Positions 46,066 to 55,328 of a stretch of DNA of 64,000 nucleotides are shown piece after piece. The stretch is taken from NCBI GenBank assembly GCA_017939795.1, contig JAGBAA010000141.1, positions 62,001-126,000 of the forward strand, given 5' to 3'. The DNA comes from Thermoguttaceae bacterium (GTDB lineage Bacteria > Planctomycetota > Planctomycetia > Pirellulales > Thermoguttaceae). The notes under the pieces are model-generated. The model saw only the letters and a list, made by a program, of their open reading frames with translations. It had not been told where the DNA came from and did not search any database. A program made the translations under genes and the position numbers. Within the stretch, counting starts at the first letter, position 1; each line of letters opens with the position of its first letter.

Positions 46066-48975
46066 ATGCGTACGAAGCTCTCTCCTTCCCATCAGAAATT
46101 TTTGGCCCGGATCCGGAATTTCATTCCGGAATCACGGATCTACGTGGACTTCCTGCGCCGTCTTGCGTGGGGAACGGATGCGGGATCCTATCGACTGGTT
46201 CCTCAGCTGGTCATTCGGTCTGAGAATGAAATGGAGATCTCGAAGATCCTGGAAACTGCTTCGCAGGAAGGTGTTTCCGTGACGTTTCGCGCGGCCGGGA
46301 CCAGTCTTTCCGGGCAGAGTATTTCCGATTCCGTTCTCGTTGTGGCGGGAAAAAACTGGGAAAAATACTCGGTTTCAGAAGATGGGGCTGTAGATGGTGA
46401 GATCGTGACGCTGGAACCGGGGCTGGTCGGCGGAAGGGTAAATCGGATCCTGAAACCATACGGGAGGAAGCTTGGACCGGATCCCGCGAGCGTGAATTCT
46501 GCGATGATCGGCGGGATCGTCATGAACAATGCGTCGGGAATGAACTGCGGAACGCACGCCAATTCGGATCAGCTTCTCCTCTCGGTCCGGATGGTTCTGG
46601 CGGACGGGACGGTTCTGGATACGGGAAGTGCAGAAAGTCGGGATGCGTTTCAGAAGGCGAAGCCGGAATTTACGGCTAAAATCGGAGAGATCCGGCAGCG
46701 GATCGCTCAGTCTCCGAATTTGACGGAACGGATCCGGAAAAAGTATGCGGTCAAGAACGTCATGGGACTGAATCTTTTGCCGTTCATTCGATTTGAGGAT
46801 CCGTTTGAGATCATGGCGCATCTTCTGGTCGGGTCGGAGGGAACGCTCGCGTTTCTCTCGCAGGTCACGATGCGGACGGTCCCGGATCTTCCGTTTAAGG
46901 CGAGCGCGATGCTTTATTTCCACAGTCTTGAGGATGCTTCCCGCGCTGTCGTCGCCATGAAGGACGGCCCGGTGTACAGTGCGGAGATGCTCGATAAAAA
47001 ATCGCTTGAGGCCGCAAAAGACGAGATCGGAAAAGGGTTGACTGCAGTCCTTACGGAGACGGTCGCGGCATCTAAAGAGGAGCTGGAAGCCAATATTCTG
47101 GCGATCTGCGCCATTCTCAAGGACTTTCCGACCGTCATGCCGATCCAGTTTACGGACAAACCGGAAGAGTACGCAGAATTCTGGAAGATCCGTTCCGGGA
47201 TCTTTCCGGCTGTCGGCGGCACACGGGAACCGGGAAGTACCTGCCTGATCGAGGACGTTGCCTTTCCGATCGACCGGCTTCCGGAAGCGACGAAAGAACT
47301 GGAAGCACTCCTTGCTCGGCATGAATACCGAGATGCGTGCATCTATGGTCATGCGCTGGAAGGAAACTACCATTTCATTTTGAATCAGAAATTCGATTCT
47401 GATGCGGAAATTGCGCGGTACGAGGCTCTCATGCAGGACGTTGTTGAGCTGGTGGTCGGTAAATTCGACGGGTCGCTCAAGGCTGAGCATGGGACGGGAC
47501 GAAACATGGCGCCGTTCGTTGCCGTGGAGTGGGGGGAGGAGCTCTTTGGGATCATGCGTGAGATCAAGATGCTCTTTGACCCGCAGGGGATCCTGAATCC
47601 GGGCGTCATCTTCAACGAAGATCCCCGGTGCCATCTGAAGGACCTCAAGCCGCTCCCGCTTGCTAATTCTCTGATCGACCAGTGCATCGAGTGCGGTTTC
47701 TGCGAGGTAAACTGCATGTCGTGCGGCTTCACGCTTTCTTCACGTCAGCGGATCGTTATCCAGAGGGAACTCGCGCGCCTTGAAAGTCTTCAGACTTCCG
47801 AAAGTCTTGCGGAAGCCCGCCGTTTGCGCCGCGCGTTCCATTACCCCGGAAATCAGACCTGCGCGGGAGACGGCCTCTGCTCGCTTTCCTGTCCGATGGG
47901 GATCAGTGTTGGTGAACTGATCCATCAGATCCGTGCCTCGGAGATCCCGCCCGGCAGCTTGGGATACCGAATTGGAAAACTTTCTGCGAGACATTTTTCG
48001 ACACTGAAACCTCCGCTTCGCATGGTCCTGAAAATCGCGGATCTGGGGCATGGGGTCCTTGGAATGAAAATGATGTCGAAAGTCTGTCGGATGCTCCATG
48101 ATGGTTCCGGAAAACGGATCCCGCTCTGGACTTCCGCCATGCCGAGGGCGTACACTTTCCGAGAGCGTGAACTTTTGGAAATTGCAGGAAACGGACCGCG
48201 AAACGATTTGGCGCCGGCCGAGTCATTCATGCCTGTTTCGTCAGCGGTTGATCTGCCAGTACCCGATTCGCCAACAGTCGTCTATTTTCCGAGCTGCATC
48301 AACCAGACATTCGGTACACCGCGTCACGCGCCGGATTCCACGCCGCTGGCGAAAAAAACGGTCCAGCTTCTGCAAAAAGCCGGGTTTCGCGTCATTTTTC
48401 CGAAAAATCCCGGCCAGCTTTGCTGCGGGACGATCTGGGAAAGTAAAGGCATGCCCGATTTGGCGGAAGAAAAGGTCCGGGAACTGGAATCGGCACTCCG
48501 CGAAGCCTCGGAGCTGGGAAAGTTTCCGATCCTCTGCGATCAGAGTCCGTGCCTTTACAGGATGCGCGAATGCATGAAGGGACTGAAACTCTACGAGCCG
48601 GTCGAATTCATCGAACGTTTTTTGGTCGATCGTCTGGAATGGCATCCAAAGGAAGATCCGGTCGCGGTTCACGTGACGTGCTCGATGAAAAAAATGAAGA
48701 TGGAGCCGCTTATTCTGACGCTTGCGCGGCGCTGCTCGAAAAACGTTTTGCTTCCGGAAAACGTAAACTGCTGCGGATTTGCCGGAGATCGCGGATTCAC
48801 TCACCCGGAAGTGAATGCGTGGGCACTGCGTTCGCTTCGTCCCCAGCTCGAAAAATACGGAGTGAAGATCGGATATTCAAATAGCCGGACGTGCGAGATC
48901 GGGCTGACGGCGAATGGCGGGATCCCGTACGAATCCATCGTGTATCTCGTGGATGAGGTCACTGTGGGGAAATGA
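46066..48975 (+). CDS. FAD-linked, Fe-S D-2-hydroxyacid dehydrogenase (Dld-II/YdiJ-like)
   Basis: The 969-residue product joins three modules. An FAD-binding PCMH domain (about 40-265, with FRAAGTSLSGQS and IGGIVMNNASGMNCG) and an FAD-oxidase C-terminal domain (to about 525) come first. A ferredoxin-like domain follows with CIECGFCEVNC and CAGDGLCSLSCP. Two CCG (HdrB-like) repeats end it (CCGTIWESKG and CCGFAGDRGF). The second cluster motif has Asp in place of one Cys, which I believe is normal in this family. It likely oxidises D-lactate, glycolate or D-2-hydroxyglutarate and passes electrons to quinone at the membrane. AGGAAA precedes ATG 46066. Confidence 0.9.
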   Translation: MRTKLSPSHQKFLARIRNFIPESRIYVDFLRRLAWGTDAGSYRLVPQLVIRSENEMEISKILETASQEGVSVTFRAAGTSLSGQSISDSVLVVAGKNWEKYSVSEDGAVDGEIVTLEPGLVGGRVNRILKPYGRKLGPDPASVNSAMIGGIVMNNASGMNCGTHANSDQLLLSVRMVLADGTVLDTGSAESRDAFQKAKPEFTAKIGEIRQRIAQSPNLTERIRKKYAVKNVMGLNLLPFIRFEDPFEIMAHLLVGSEGTLAFLSQVTMRTVPDLPFKASAMLYFHSLEDASRAVVAMKDGPVYSAEMLDKKSLEAAKDEIGKGLTAVLTETVAASKEELEANILAICAILKDFPTVMPIQFTDKPEEYAEFWKIRSGIFPAVGGTREPGSTCLIEDVAFPIDRLPEATKELEALLARHEYRDACIYGHALEGNYHFILNQKFDSDAEIARYEALMQDVVELVVGKFDGSLKAEHGTGRNMAPFVAVEWGEELFGIMREIKMLFDPQGILNPGVIFNEDPRCHLKDLKPLPLANSLIDQCIECGFCEVNCMSCGFTLSSRQRIVIQRELARLESLQTSESLAEARRLRRAFHYPGNQTCAGDGLCSLSCPMGISVGELIHQIRASEIPPGSLGYRIGKLSARHFSTLKPPLRMVLKIADLGHGVLGMKMMSKVCRMLHDGSGKRIPLWTSAMPRAYTFRERELLEIAGNGPRNDLAPAESFMPVSSAVDLPVPDSPTVVYFPSCINQTFGTPRHAPDSTPLAKKTVQLLQKAGFRVIFPKNPGQLCCGTIWESKGMPDLAEEKVRELESALREASELGKFPILCDQSPCLYRMRECMKGLKLYEPVEFIERFLVDRLEWHPKEDPVAVHVTCSMKKMKMEPLILTLARRCSKNVLLPENVNCCGFAGDRGFTHPEVNAWALRSLRPQLEKYGVKIGYSNSRTCEIGLTANGGIPYESIVYLVDEVTVGK

Positions 48976-49334
48976 TTTGAATTCTGGATGAAATTTTGAA
49001 ATTTTTTGATGGTAGCCTGGTTTTGAATTTAAAAGGAGGATGGATTTTTTTATTTTTGAAGAACATTAAAAAAAAGGTAGTTTGCCTATCTTTTCTGGTT
49101 TCTGTGACCGTCAGGACTCTTAGAGTTTCGGAAGAGAAACGGAAAGAAATCCCGAAAAGGGTGAAGAATGAAAGCTCCGGGGCCGATTAGAGCAAAAAGG
49201 AGCCGTTTTGTTCGGTGGACCGAAAAACTGCTCCTCAGGAGAGACGCGCGATTTTCCGGGACGGGACGCAGGATGCGGACCAGTTGAGAAGAGACCTGGA
49301 TTTCAGATCGGATGGAAATCAGGAAGCATAAAAA
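48976..49334. other. Intergenic region before the ExeA-like gene
   Basis: This 359-bp stretch is AT-rich on its left half. AAAAGGAGG at 49031-49039 is a perfect Shine-Dalgarno but no suitably spaced start codon follows (an ATG one base later gives nine codons). A 39-codon basic ORF (49168-49287, MKAPGPIRAKRSRF...) is possible but weakly supported. No clear promoter or terminator was identified. Confidence 0.35.
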
Positions 49335-52300
49335 ATGGGAAACTACTATTTTGGCCTAAAAAAACGCCCTTTTATCGCAGAACCGGTACCGGAAGCGTAC
49401 TGTGCTTTCGGCGACATGGAAAGTGCCAGAATTCAGATTTCCCGCTGTGTGGAACGTCAGGAAGGTGTTGCGCTCGTTTCGGGGCTTTCCGGAATGGGGA
49501 AGACTTTACTTTGCCGAACACTTCAGAAACAATTTCAGGACAGGATGGGATCGGTCCTGCTGAACGGGAAAAATCTGACTCATCCTCACGTTTTTTTTGA
49601 GACGCTTCTTTCAAGGTTTCGCGCTCCATTTGTGGCTGGAAATCTCACTTCGATGCGGGAAACGCTCGTTTCTCTGCTTGGAACTTCCAAACAGTTCCGC
49701 GGTGGACTGCTTCTTTTGATCGATGATGCGCAGGCGGCTCCGGCTGAGGTTTTTGAAGAGATCCGGCAGCTTCTTGATTTGACGAATTCTCCGGAACCTG
49801 GAGTACGTGTCGTTTTGTTCGGAGACACTGGGCTGGAGGAAAAGTTGACGTTTCCACAGTTGGAGTCATTCTCGCAGAGGATCACGCTGCGCTGTTTTCT
49901 TGAATCCCTGAATCGGGATGAAACGGCAGCGTTTCTTCGGGAGGAACTTGCGCAGGCTGGCGATACGAAAGGACTTTTCTCGCGTGATGTCTGCCGCGAG
50001 ATCTTCAGGTTTGCGGATGGGCAGCCTCGTCTGATCAATCAGCTTGCTGATCATGTGCTCGTTTTGGCGGCGGAACTTCGCGGAAAGTCTGCATCTGCCG
50101 GAGTCTCGGAACTGCCTGAAGAGAATGGGATCTTTTCCAGCGTTGATTCGGATTCTGTTTTGGAGGCTGGGAAATTTGACGACTGGGAATCCGATTCATT
50201 TGCGGAAAACAGCTCGGTCCTGAAGTCGTCGGAAGAGCCGGCGTCTCTTGAGGGAAATGCGTCGGAAAATGTCTTGAAAAACGAGACGGCCTCTAATGCT
50301 GAAGATCCTGTTTTACCGAACGTCGGTGCGGATTATTCGCAGCCGCTTGAGCCGGAGTGGATCACGGCGGAACTCGTTCAGCGTGCATGGCGCAGTCTTC
50401 AGCAATTCGGCGGAAATGAGGATGGGCCGTCTGGAACTGTTTCTCGTGCGGAAGATGATTTGGATGCGTTGGACAGTGTCTCTGCGGCGTCTGTTTCTTC
50501 CAATTCGATCGAATTCGGATCGCTGGACGATGATTTGGATTCCGGCTCATCGATCGAGCTTGGCGGAGAGGGGCCTCTGGAGGATTCGACGCAGATCTGG
50601 AGCTACGATGAGGCACAGGAAGTTCGTGATGCGATCGAAGAAGCGAATGCGCTGCCGCATGAATGGGAGATCTCCGCGCAGGAAAATGCATTGAGGAATG
50701 AGCAGGTTGAGCAGGGGACGGAACGTCTTGAGGATTCCCGGAATGTACGTCTGGAGCCGGATCATGAACGTGCGGATCTCCGAAAGAATGGAGCGGTGGC
50801 TGATGGTATGGAAACTCCGTCATCTGTGCCTTTTTTGGAGCGGGATGCCTGCAGCGTAAAGGAACCGCTTCGGGAGTGTTTCCAGAAAGAAGAACGGAAC
50901 AGTCAGGACGACGATTGGTGGGACGTTCTGAAAGAAAGTTCCAGTTTCAGTTTTCCGTCTCGCGGCGAATCTGCATCTCCTTTGCCGTCTTATTCATCGC
51001 GGACTCCGGTTCCTGATGGATATGGAAATCCGCAGGCCGCTTCCTATGGGAGGACCGGGATGCATGCTGCCCACGCAGGTAGGCCGTTCCAGGAAGAAGT
51101 GCCGTACCGAAATGAGAATATTTCCGCGTCTTATTCTGCATATGGGAACGGAATGGCATTTTCGTCTGCTTCTGCCAATGAGAATTTTGCAGGAAACGCT
51201 TCCGGAAAAGCTTCCCCAAGTACGTGGACGTCGCCGGTTTCGGGAACTCCGTCTGGATTTGACGGACGCGGCTTGAGTGTGGATGAACTGATCCTCGATG
51301 CGGTCATGGAAGATACGGTCCATGCCATGGGGCTTTTGCAGAGGATCCTGGCGGCGATGCGGGATGAGAGCCGAAGAAATGCGGATCTGACGCAGATCTC
51401 GGATTACTGGCTTGAGCTTCAGGAGCACGTTAAGGGGTCCATTCGCCGTATTGCGCAGGAACGGAGCCATTCCGTACAGAAAAATCGTGCGCCTCTTTTT
51501 CGTTCGTTTGCACAAAATGCCGGTAATCGTTCGTGCATGAGCGGCTTTGCGGGCACGGAGTTCGGATCCCGTCAGAATGCTGCCGGAGCTGCGGACAGGA
51601 ACTGGAATTTCCAACAGACGGCATCGACTTCTTCGATTTCGGATCCGTTCCATCGAATCCTTTCGGAAAGAATGGACCGGAGTGCCGGTTTCCAGGATTC
51701 CCGTTTTGCTGCAGGAGAGGAATCAGGAATAACGCCGACTGCATCAGGGATCTCAGCTGAGCTGGAATCGTTCCTCGCACAGGCGGTTCTGAAGGCTTTA
51801 GCGTCTGGAAACGGAGCTTCTGTGTCTGCGGCTCCATTCCGTGAAGCTCGTGCTGAAGGAATGGGGCCAGCGAATGCGGTTTCCGGAAATGCGTTTGCTG
51901 GGAAATCCTCGGGCGTTCGTATTGAACCGGAATGCGGAAATGGAGATTTTCGGAGTTCTGTACCGCCTGTCGATTTTTATCAGCCGGAAACGCTGATCGA
52001 GAATGGTGTTTTGCGGATGCGTTCAGGGAATTTTGGAAGTTCCGGAAATGCCGGAACGTGTCCGATGGATCCGGTAAGAAACAGTGAATTAGGAGAAAAC
52101 GGTGAGGCCGTTTCTTCGGATCCTTCTGACCGGGCAGGACGTGAGGAAAGAATCTCTGCCCGATCTGCGGAGAAAGGTGCTGAATTTTCGAAGATGCTGG
52201 AAAATACCGAATTGGATGAGGCACAGGATCTTGCCCTTTTGCGCTCGATCCTGCAGAAATGCCGGACTTCCGATGCTCTGGATCTTGAGACTCAGGAAAG

Positions 52301-52349
52301 ACTGTTTCAGATCATTTCCCAGCTTCAGACTTTGAATCTGAATTCCTGA
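49335..52349 (+). CDS. ExeA-like AAA ATPase with a ~730-residue low-complexity tail
   Basis: The 1004-residue product has an ExeA/GspA-type ATPase at residues 1-270: the MGNYYFGLKKRPF opening, Walker A GLSGMGKT at 50-57, Walker B LLLLIDDAQ near 130 and a C-terminal lid GQPRLINQLAD. No membrane helix or peptidoglycan-binding domain follows, unlike in ExeA of type II secretion. Instead there is a long acidic, Ser/Asn/Gly-rich region, interrupted by one likely helical segment at about 645-705 (DELILDAVMEDTVHAMGLLQRIL). A short helix ends the protein (about 970-1000). The ATPase may drive an envelope or secretion complex; the tail probably binds partners. AGGAAG precedes the ATG. Confidence 0.82.
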   Translation: MGNYYFGLKKRPFIAEPVPEAYCAFGDMESARIQISRCVERQEGVALVSGLSGMGKTLLCRTLQKQFQDRMGSVLLNGKNLTHPHVFFETLLSRFRAPFVAGNLTSMRETLVSLLGTSKQFRGGLLLLIDDAQAAPAEVFEEIRQLLDLTNSPEPGVRVVLFGDTGLEEKLTFPQLESFSQRITLRCFLESLNRDETAAFLREELAQAGDTKGLFSRDVCREIFRFADGQPRLINQLADHVLVLAAELRGKSASAGVSELPEENGIFSSVDSDSVLEAGKFDDWESDSFAENSSVLKSSEEPASLEGNASENVLKNETASNAEDPVLPNVGADYSQPLEPEWITAELVQRAWRSLQQFGGNEDGPSGTVSRAEDDLDALDSVSAASVSSNSIEFGSLDDDLDSGSSIELGGEGPLEDSTQIWSYDEAQEVRDAIEEANALPHEWEISAQENALRNEQVEQGTERLEDSRNVRLEPDHERADLRKNGAVADGMETPSSVPFLERDACSVKEPLRECFQKEERNSQDDDWWDVLKESSSFSFPSRGESASPLPSYSSRTPVPDGYGNPQAASYGRTGMHAAHAGRPFQEEVPYRNENISASYSAYGNGMAFSSASANENFAGNASGKASPSTWTSPVSGTPSGFDGRGLSVDELILDAVMEDTVHAMGLLQRILAAMRDESRRNADLTQISDYWLELQEHVKGSIRRIAQERSHSVQKNRAPLFRSFAQNAGNRSCMSGFAGTEFGSRQNAAGAADRNWNFQQTASTSSISDPFHRILSERMDRSAGFQDSRFAAGEESGITPTASGISAELESFLAQAVLKALASGNGASVSAAPFREARAEGMGPANAVSGNAFAGKSSGVRIEPECGNGDFRSSVPPVDFYQPETLIENGVLRMRSGNFGSSGNAGTCPMDPVRNSELGENGEAVSSDPSDRAGREERISARSAEKGAEFSKMLENTELDEAQDLALLRSILQKCRTSDALDLETQERLFQIISQLQTLNLNS

Positions 52350-52553
52350 TCCGTGTGTCTGGAATTTTTCGGCGTGCTGGACTTTGGCTGCGAGACAGAA
52401 AAGACGGGAAGCTGAAAAAGGGAGATCTTAGGCGGGTGCCTTGATTTTGAATTTTTGGATCGAAAAATATGCTGTGTGGAAAGGCTGGCGAAGAAATTCG
52501 TCAGCTTTTTTCTTTTTTTGCTCTTTCTTGCGAAAAAAACGTCTTTGGGTCGC

Positions 52554-52581
52554 TTGCAGTAAAATTTTTTTGTGGTAGAAT
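52554..52581 (+). promoter_or_regulatory. Promoter for metY
   Basis: TTGCAG (52554-52559) and TAGAAT (52576-52581) are 16 bp apart. The long leader suits RNA-based control. Confidence 0.6.
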
Positions 52582-52693
52582 AAGCATAGGTATGGCAGTC
52601 ACCGTCTGCACTTTTCCGATTCGCAGAAATTCCGTTTTCCGATTTGCGGTTTTCCAGATCCCCCGGTTTTTCAGATCATGAAAGTGTTCCAGG

Positions 52694-52731
52694 TCGGCAA
52701 GACCGCCGAAAAGATAAAATTTCGAGGTCTT
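52694..52731 (+). promoter_or_regulatory. Candidate H-type pseudoknot in the metY leader (possible riboswitch)
   Basis: TCGGC (52694-52698) pairs with GCCGA (52705-52709). The loop between them, AAGACC (52699-52704), is complementary to GGTCTT (52726-52731). The connecting segment 52710-52725 is A-rich and includes GATAAA. This is the layout of compact pseudoknot riboswitches such as SAM-II and SAM-V. A competing stem GGTC/GACC (52692-52704) overlaps it. The Shine-Dalgarno AAGGAAG begins nine bases later. I could not match it to a consensus by eye. Confidence 0.4.
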
Positions 52732-52750
52732 TAGAATAAAAGGAAGAAAA

Positions 52751-54019
52751 ATGAGAGACGAAACGAAATGCCTTCATGCTGGATACACTCCGAAAAATAC
52801 GGAACCGCGCGTGGTTCCGATCGTCCAGAGCACGACGTACGTCTACGATTCCACACGGGAAGTGGCGGCGGTTTTTGATGATCCGACGAAAAGTCTGATC
52901 TACTCCCGTTTTGCAAATCCGACGGTCATGGCGGTCGAAGACAAGATCGCGGTACTTGAAGGCGGCGTTGGTGCCATGTGCACGAGTTCGGGTCAGGCGG
53001 CCTCTCTTCTTTCCATCCTGAATCTTTGCAGCGCGGGCGACAGTTTTATTTCGACGCCTCAGATCTACGGCGGAACGGTCAATCTTTTTGCGTTTACGCT
53101 CAAAAAATACGGTATCGAGTGCATATTCGTAGATCAGAATGCTGACGAAGAGACCATCAGTAAAGCGTTCAAGCCGAACACGAAGCTGGTTTTTGGAGAG
53201 ACTCTTGCGAATCCGGCTCTGACGGTTTTCGATATTGAAAAGTTTGCGAAGATCGCGCATGCCCATCATGTACCGCTCATCATCGACAATACGTTCGCGA
53301 CTCCTGTTCTCTGCAAGCCGTTTGATTTCGGAGCAGACATCGTGATCCACTCGACGACGAAGTACATGGACGGGCACGCAGTGCAGGGCGGCGGCGTCAT
53401 CGTCGATAGCGGGAATTTTGATTGGGCTTCCGGTAATTTCCCGGAACTTACCGAGCCGGATGAATCCTACCATGGCATCATCTATACGGAAAAGTACGGT
53501 AAGGCCGCGTATATTTTGAAGGCAAGAATGCAGCTGATGCGCGATTTTGGATGCTATCCGGCCGCGCACTCGGCATTCCTGCTCAATCTTGGTCTTGAGA
53601 CCCTGGCGGTCCGTATGCCGCGCTACTGCGAAAATGCAATGACTGTCGCGAAGTTCCTGGAATCTTCGGATAAAGTTGAGTCCGTGAAATATCCCGGTCT
53701 GGAAAGCGACCCGGATCATGAACTCGCGAAAAAGTATCTTCCGAAAGGCTGTTCCGGCGTCATTTCGTTCGTCGTGAAAGGCGGACGCGACAAGGCGGAG
53801 AAGTTCATGGATTCGCTCAAACTTGCTTCGAATGAAGTACATGTTGCCGATATTCGCACGTGCGTCCTTCATCCGGCAAGCGAAACCCACCGTCAGCTTA
53901 CGGATGAACAGCTCGCGGCTGCCGGCATCAATCCAGGGTTGGTCCGTTTCTCCGTCGGACTTGAAAATATTGACGACATCATGGAAGATGTGAAAAACGC
54001 TCTGGATGCGATCGACTGA
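52751..54019 (+). CDS. metY: O-acetylhomoserine/O-acetylserine sulfhydrylase family PLP enzyme
   Basis: The 422-residue product belongs to the Cys/Met metabolism PLP family. It starts with ETKCLHAGYTP, has YSRFANPT, the cofactor block TSSGQAASLL, DNTFATP and the PLP Lys in STTKYMDGH near 203. The long form with a ~55-residue insertion after the PLP Lys (FDWASGNFPELTEPDESYHG) is characteristic of O-acetylhomoserine aminocarboxypropyltransferase rather than MetB/MetC. It likely makes homocysteine from O-acetylhomoserine and sulfide. A methionine gamma-lyase activity is the alternative. AAGGAAG gives a good ribosome site. Confidence 0.9.
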   Translation: MRDETKCLHAGYTPKNTEPRVVPIVQSTTYVYDSTREVAAVFDDPTKSLIYSRFANPTVMAVEDKIAVLEGGVGAMCTSSGQAASLLSILNLCSAGDSFISTPQIYGGTVNLFAFTLKKYGIECIFVDQNADEETISKAFKPNTKLVFGETLANPALTVFDIEKFAKIAHAHHVPLIIDNTFATPVLCKPFDFGADIVIHSTTKYMDGHAVQGGGVIVDSGNFDWASGNFPELTEPDESYHGIIYTEKYGKAAYILKARMQLMRDFGCYPAAHSAFLLNLGLETLAVRMPRYCENAMTVAKFLESSDKVESVKYPGLESDPDHELAKKYLPKGCSGVISFVVKGGRDKAEKFMDSLKLASNEVHVADIRTCVLHPASETHRQLTDEQLAAAGINPGLVRFSVGLENIDDIMEDVKNALDAID

Positions 54020-54033
54020 TTCAATTTCGGATC

Positions 54034-54063
54034 ACGGCGCGGTTTCGGCTGCGCCGTTTTTTT
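54034..54063 (+). terminator. Intrinsic terminator after metY
   Basis: ACGGCGC (54034-54040) and GCGCCGT (54051-54057) form a perfect stem with seven T (54057-54063). The downstream stretch 54100-54160 is a pyrimidine tract rich in CTTCC repeats with no other feature. Confidence 0.88.
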
Positions 54064-54182
54064 GACTTCGTGCGGAATGTTTTCCTTTCCGCCGGCCTGC
54101 TTGCCTGCCCACTTTCCTTCCTTTATTCCTTCCTTCATCCATTCCTTCCGTCCCTTTTTATGTAAACAGAAAGGATTTTCTC

Positions 54183-55223
54183 ATGAAGAGTCCCCGATCC
54201 GTAAATCGCCGCGGTTTCTTGACTGCGGGTGCCGGTGCTGCGCTTTCCGTTTCCCTTGGTCCTTCCATTTCCGCTCAGGAACCGACAGCTAAAAACACCG
54301 TGAAATTCAGTGTTTTTGCTGACCTTCACCACTATCCCGGAGTTTTTATGAGCCGAACGCCGGATCATCTGATTCAGATCCAGGATCGGGCTGTCCGCGA
54401 AAAGTGCGATTTCATCATTCATTGCGGTGATTTTTGCCATGATCCGCAGAAAGAAACGGAATTTGTTGACCTTTTCAATAATTTCCAGATACCGAGCTGC
54501 CATACGCCGGGAAACCATGATTTTGACGGCTGCTCCTGCGAGGCGACTTTCAAAGCCTACCGGATGGAGAAAGGATTCTACTTCTTTGATCGGAACGGGT
54601 TCCGCTTTGTGGTTTTGGACGCCAATTATTTTCAAAACGAGGACGGAACGTTTACGCATTACTCGAATGGAAACTATTTCAAGTACCGTGGAAATGCTGT
54701 TTCGATCATCCCGCCGGAAGAAATGAAATGGCTTGCGGAAACTCTGGAGGACTCTCCGTTTCCGTGCGTGCTTTTCAGCCACCAGAGTTTCGAGCGTGAA
54801 GTTGGGAGTATCGCGAATTGGGAAGAGATCCGAAATTTGATCGACTCCGTGAACGTGCGTCATCCCGGACGGGTCCGAATGTGCATCAACGGGCACCACC
54901 ATCGAGATTTTATCCGTGTACAGAATCAGGTCGTCTATTTTGAAATAAACTCCGCCACGCACGAATGGCTGGAAAAGACGCATGATTTTTTTCCGGAGGA
55001 TGTCTGCCGGGATTACCGACTCCTGAATCATACGATCGTCTTTGAGGATCCGATCCACGCCGTCATTACGATGGACTCGGATGGGCTGATCAAAATTGAG
55101 GGGATGGAAACCGAAATGTTCATGGGCGTCACGCGGACCAGTGCCGGAATGAAATTTGCCGATGTGTCGGGACGGCCTGTTTTTGCGAAAGTGCAGTCTG
55201 CTGAAATGCGTTTTTCCTATTGA
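54183..55223 (+). CDS. TAT-exported metallophosphoesterase
   Basis: The 346-residue product has a twin-arginine signal (NRRGFLTAGAGAAL, cleavage near 32). The calcineurin-like metal site is complete: DLHH, GDFCHD, GNHDF, FSHQ and GHHH. It would hydrolyse a phosphomonoester or diester in the periplasm. Signals of this type are common in planctomycete phosphoesterases acting on phospholipids or nucleotides, but the substrate here is unknown. AAAGGA precedes the ATG. It lies 105 bases upstream of the FAD oxidoreductase gene and has its own upstream terminator after metY. Confidence 0.88.
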   Translation: MKSPRSVNRRGFLTAGAGAALSVSLGPSISAQEPTAKNTVKFSVFADLHHYPGVFMSRTPDHLIQIQDRAVREKCDFIIHCGDFCHDPQKETEFVDLFNNFQIPSCHTPGNHDFDGCSCEATFKAYRMEKGFYFFDRNGFRFVVLDANYFQNEDGTFTHYSNGNYFKYRGNAVSIIPPEEMKWLAETLEDSPFPCVLFSHQSFEREVGSIANWEEIRNLIDSVNVRHPGRVRMCINGHHHRDFIRVQNQVVYFEINSATHEWLEKTHDFFPEDVCRDYRLLNHTIVFEDPIHAVITMDSDGLIKIEGMETEMFMGVTRTSAGMKFADVSGRPVFAKVQSAEMRFSY

Positions 55224-55227
55224 GCGG

Positions 55228-55255
55228 TTGACGTGACGGAATTTTTTGCTATGCA
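55228..55255 (+). promoter_or_regulatory. Candidate promoter for the FAD oxidoreductase
   Basis: TTGACG (55228-55233) and TATGCA (55250-55255) are 16 bp apart, about 73 bases before the start codon. Confidence 0.5.
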
Positions 55256-55328
55256 GGATCCCAGTTGATGAGATTTTCAACGGACGGGATTTTTGTTGGC
55301 CTTATTTGGATCCACGTACGGAGTTTTT

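Larger units (their letters stand above)
52350..52750. other. Intergenic region and long metY leader
   Basis: The gap holds a promoter at 52554-52581 and a leader of about 160 bases. The leader has a short GCAG/CTGC hairpin (near 52594-52608) and the candidate pseudoknot at 52694-52731. No terminator for the ExeA-like gene was recognised in 52350-52550. Confidence 0.5.

Noticed and set aside
48996-49190. 64-codon plus-strand ORF before the ExeA-like gene
   Set aside because: The perfect Shine-Dalgarno lies inside it with no properly spaced start codon, and the product has no recognisable features.
49168-49287. 39-codon basic ORF (MKAPGPIRAKRSRF...)
   Set aside because: Possible ribosome site, but the product looks random and no supporting context exists. 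Kept only as a note in the intergenic entry.
52582-52750. Classical SAM-I (S-box) riboswitch before metY
   Set aside because: The hallmark S-box sequences are not present. Only the small pseudoknot-like element remains as a candidate.
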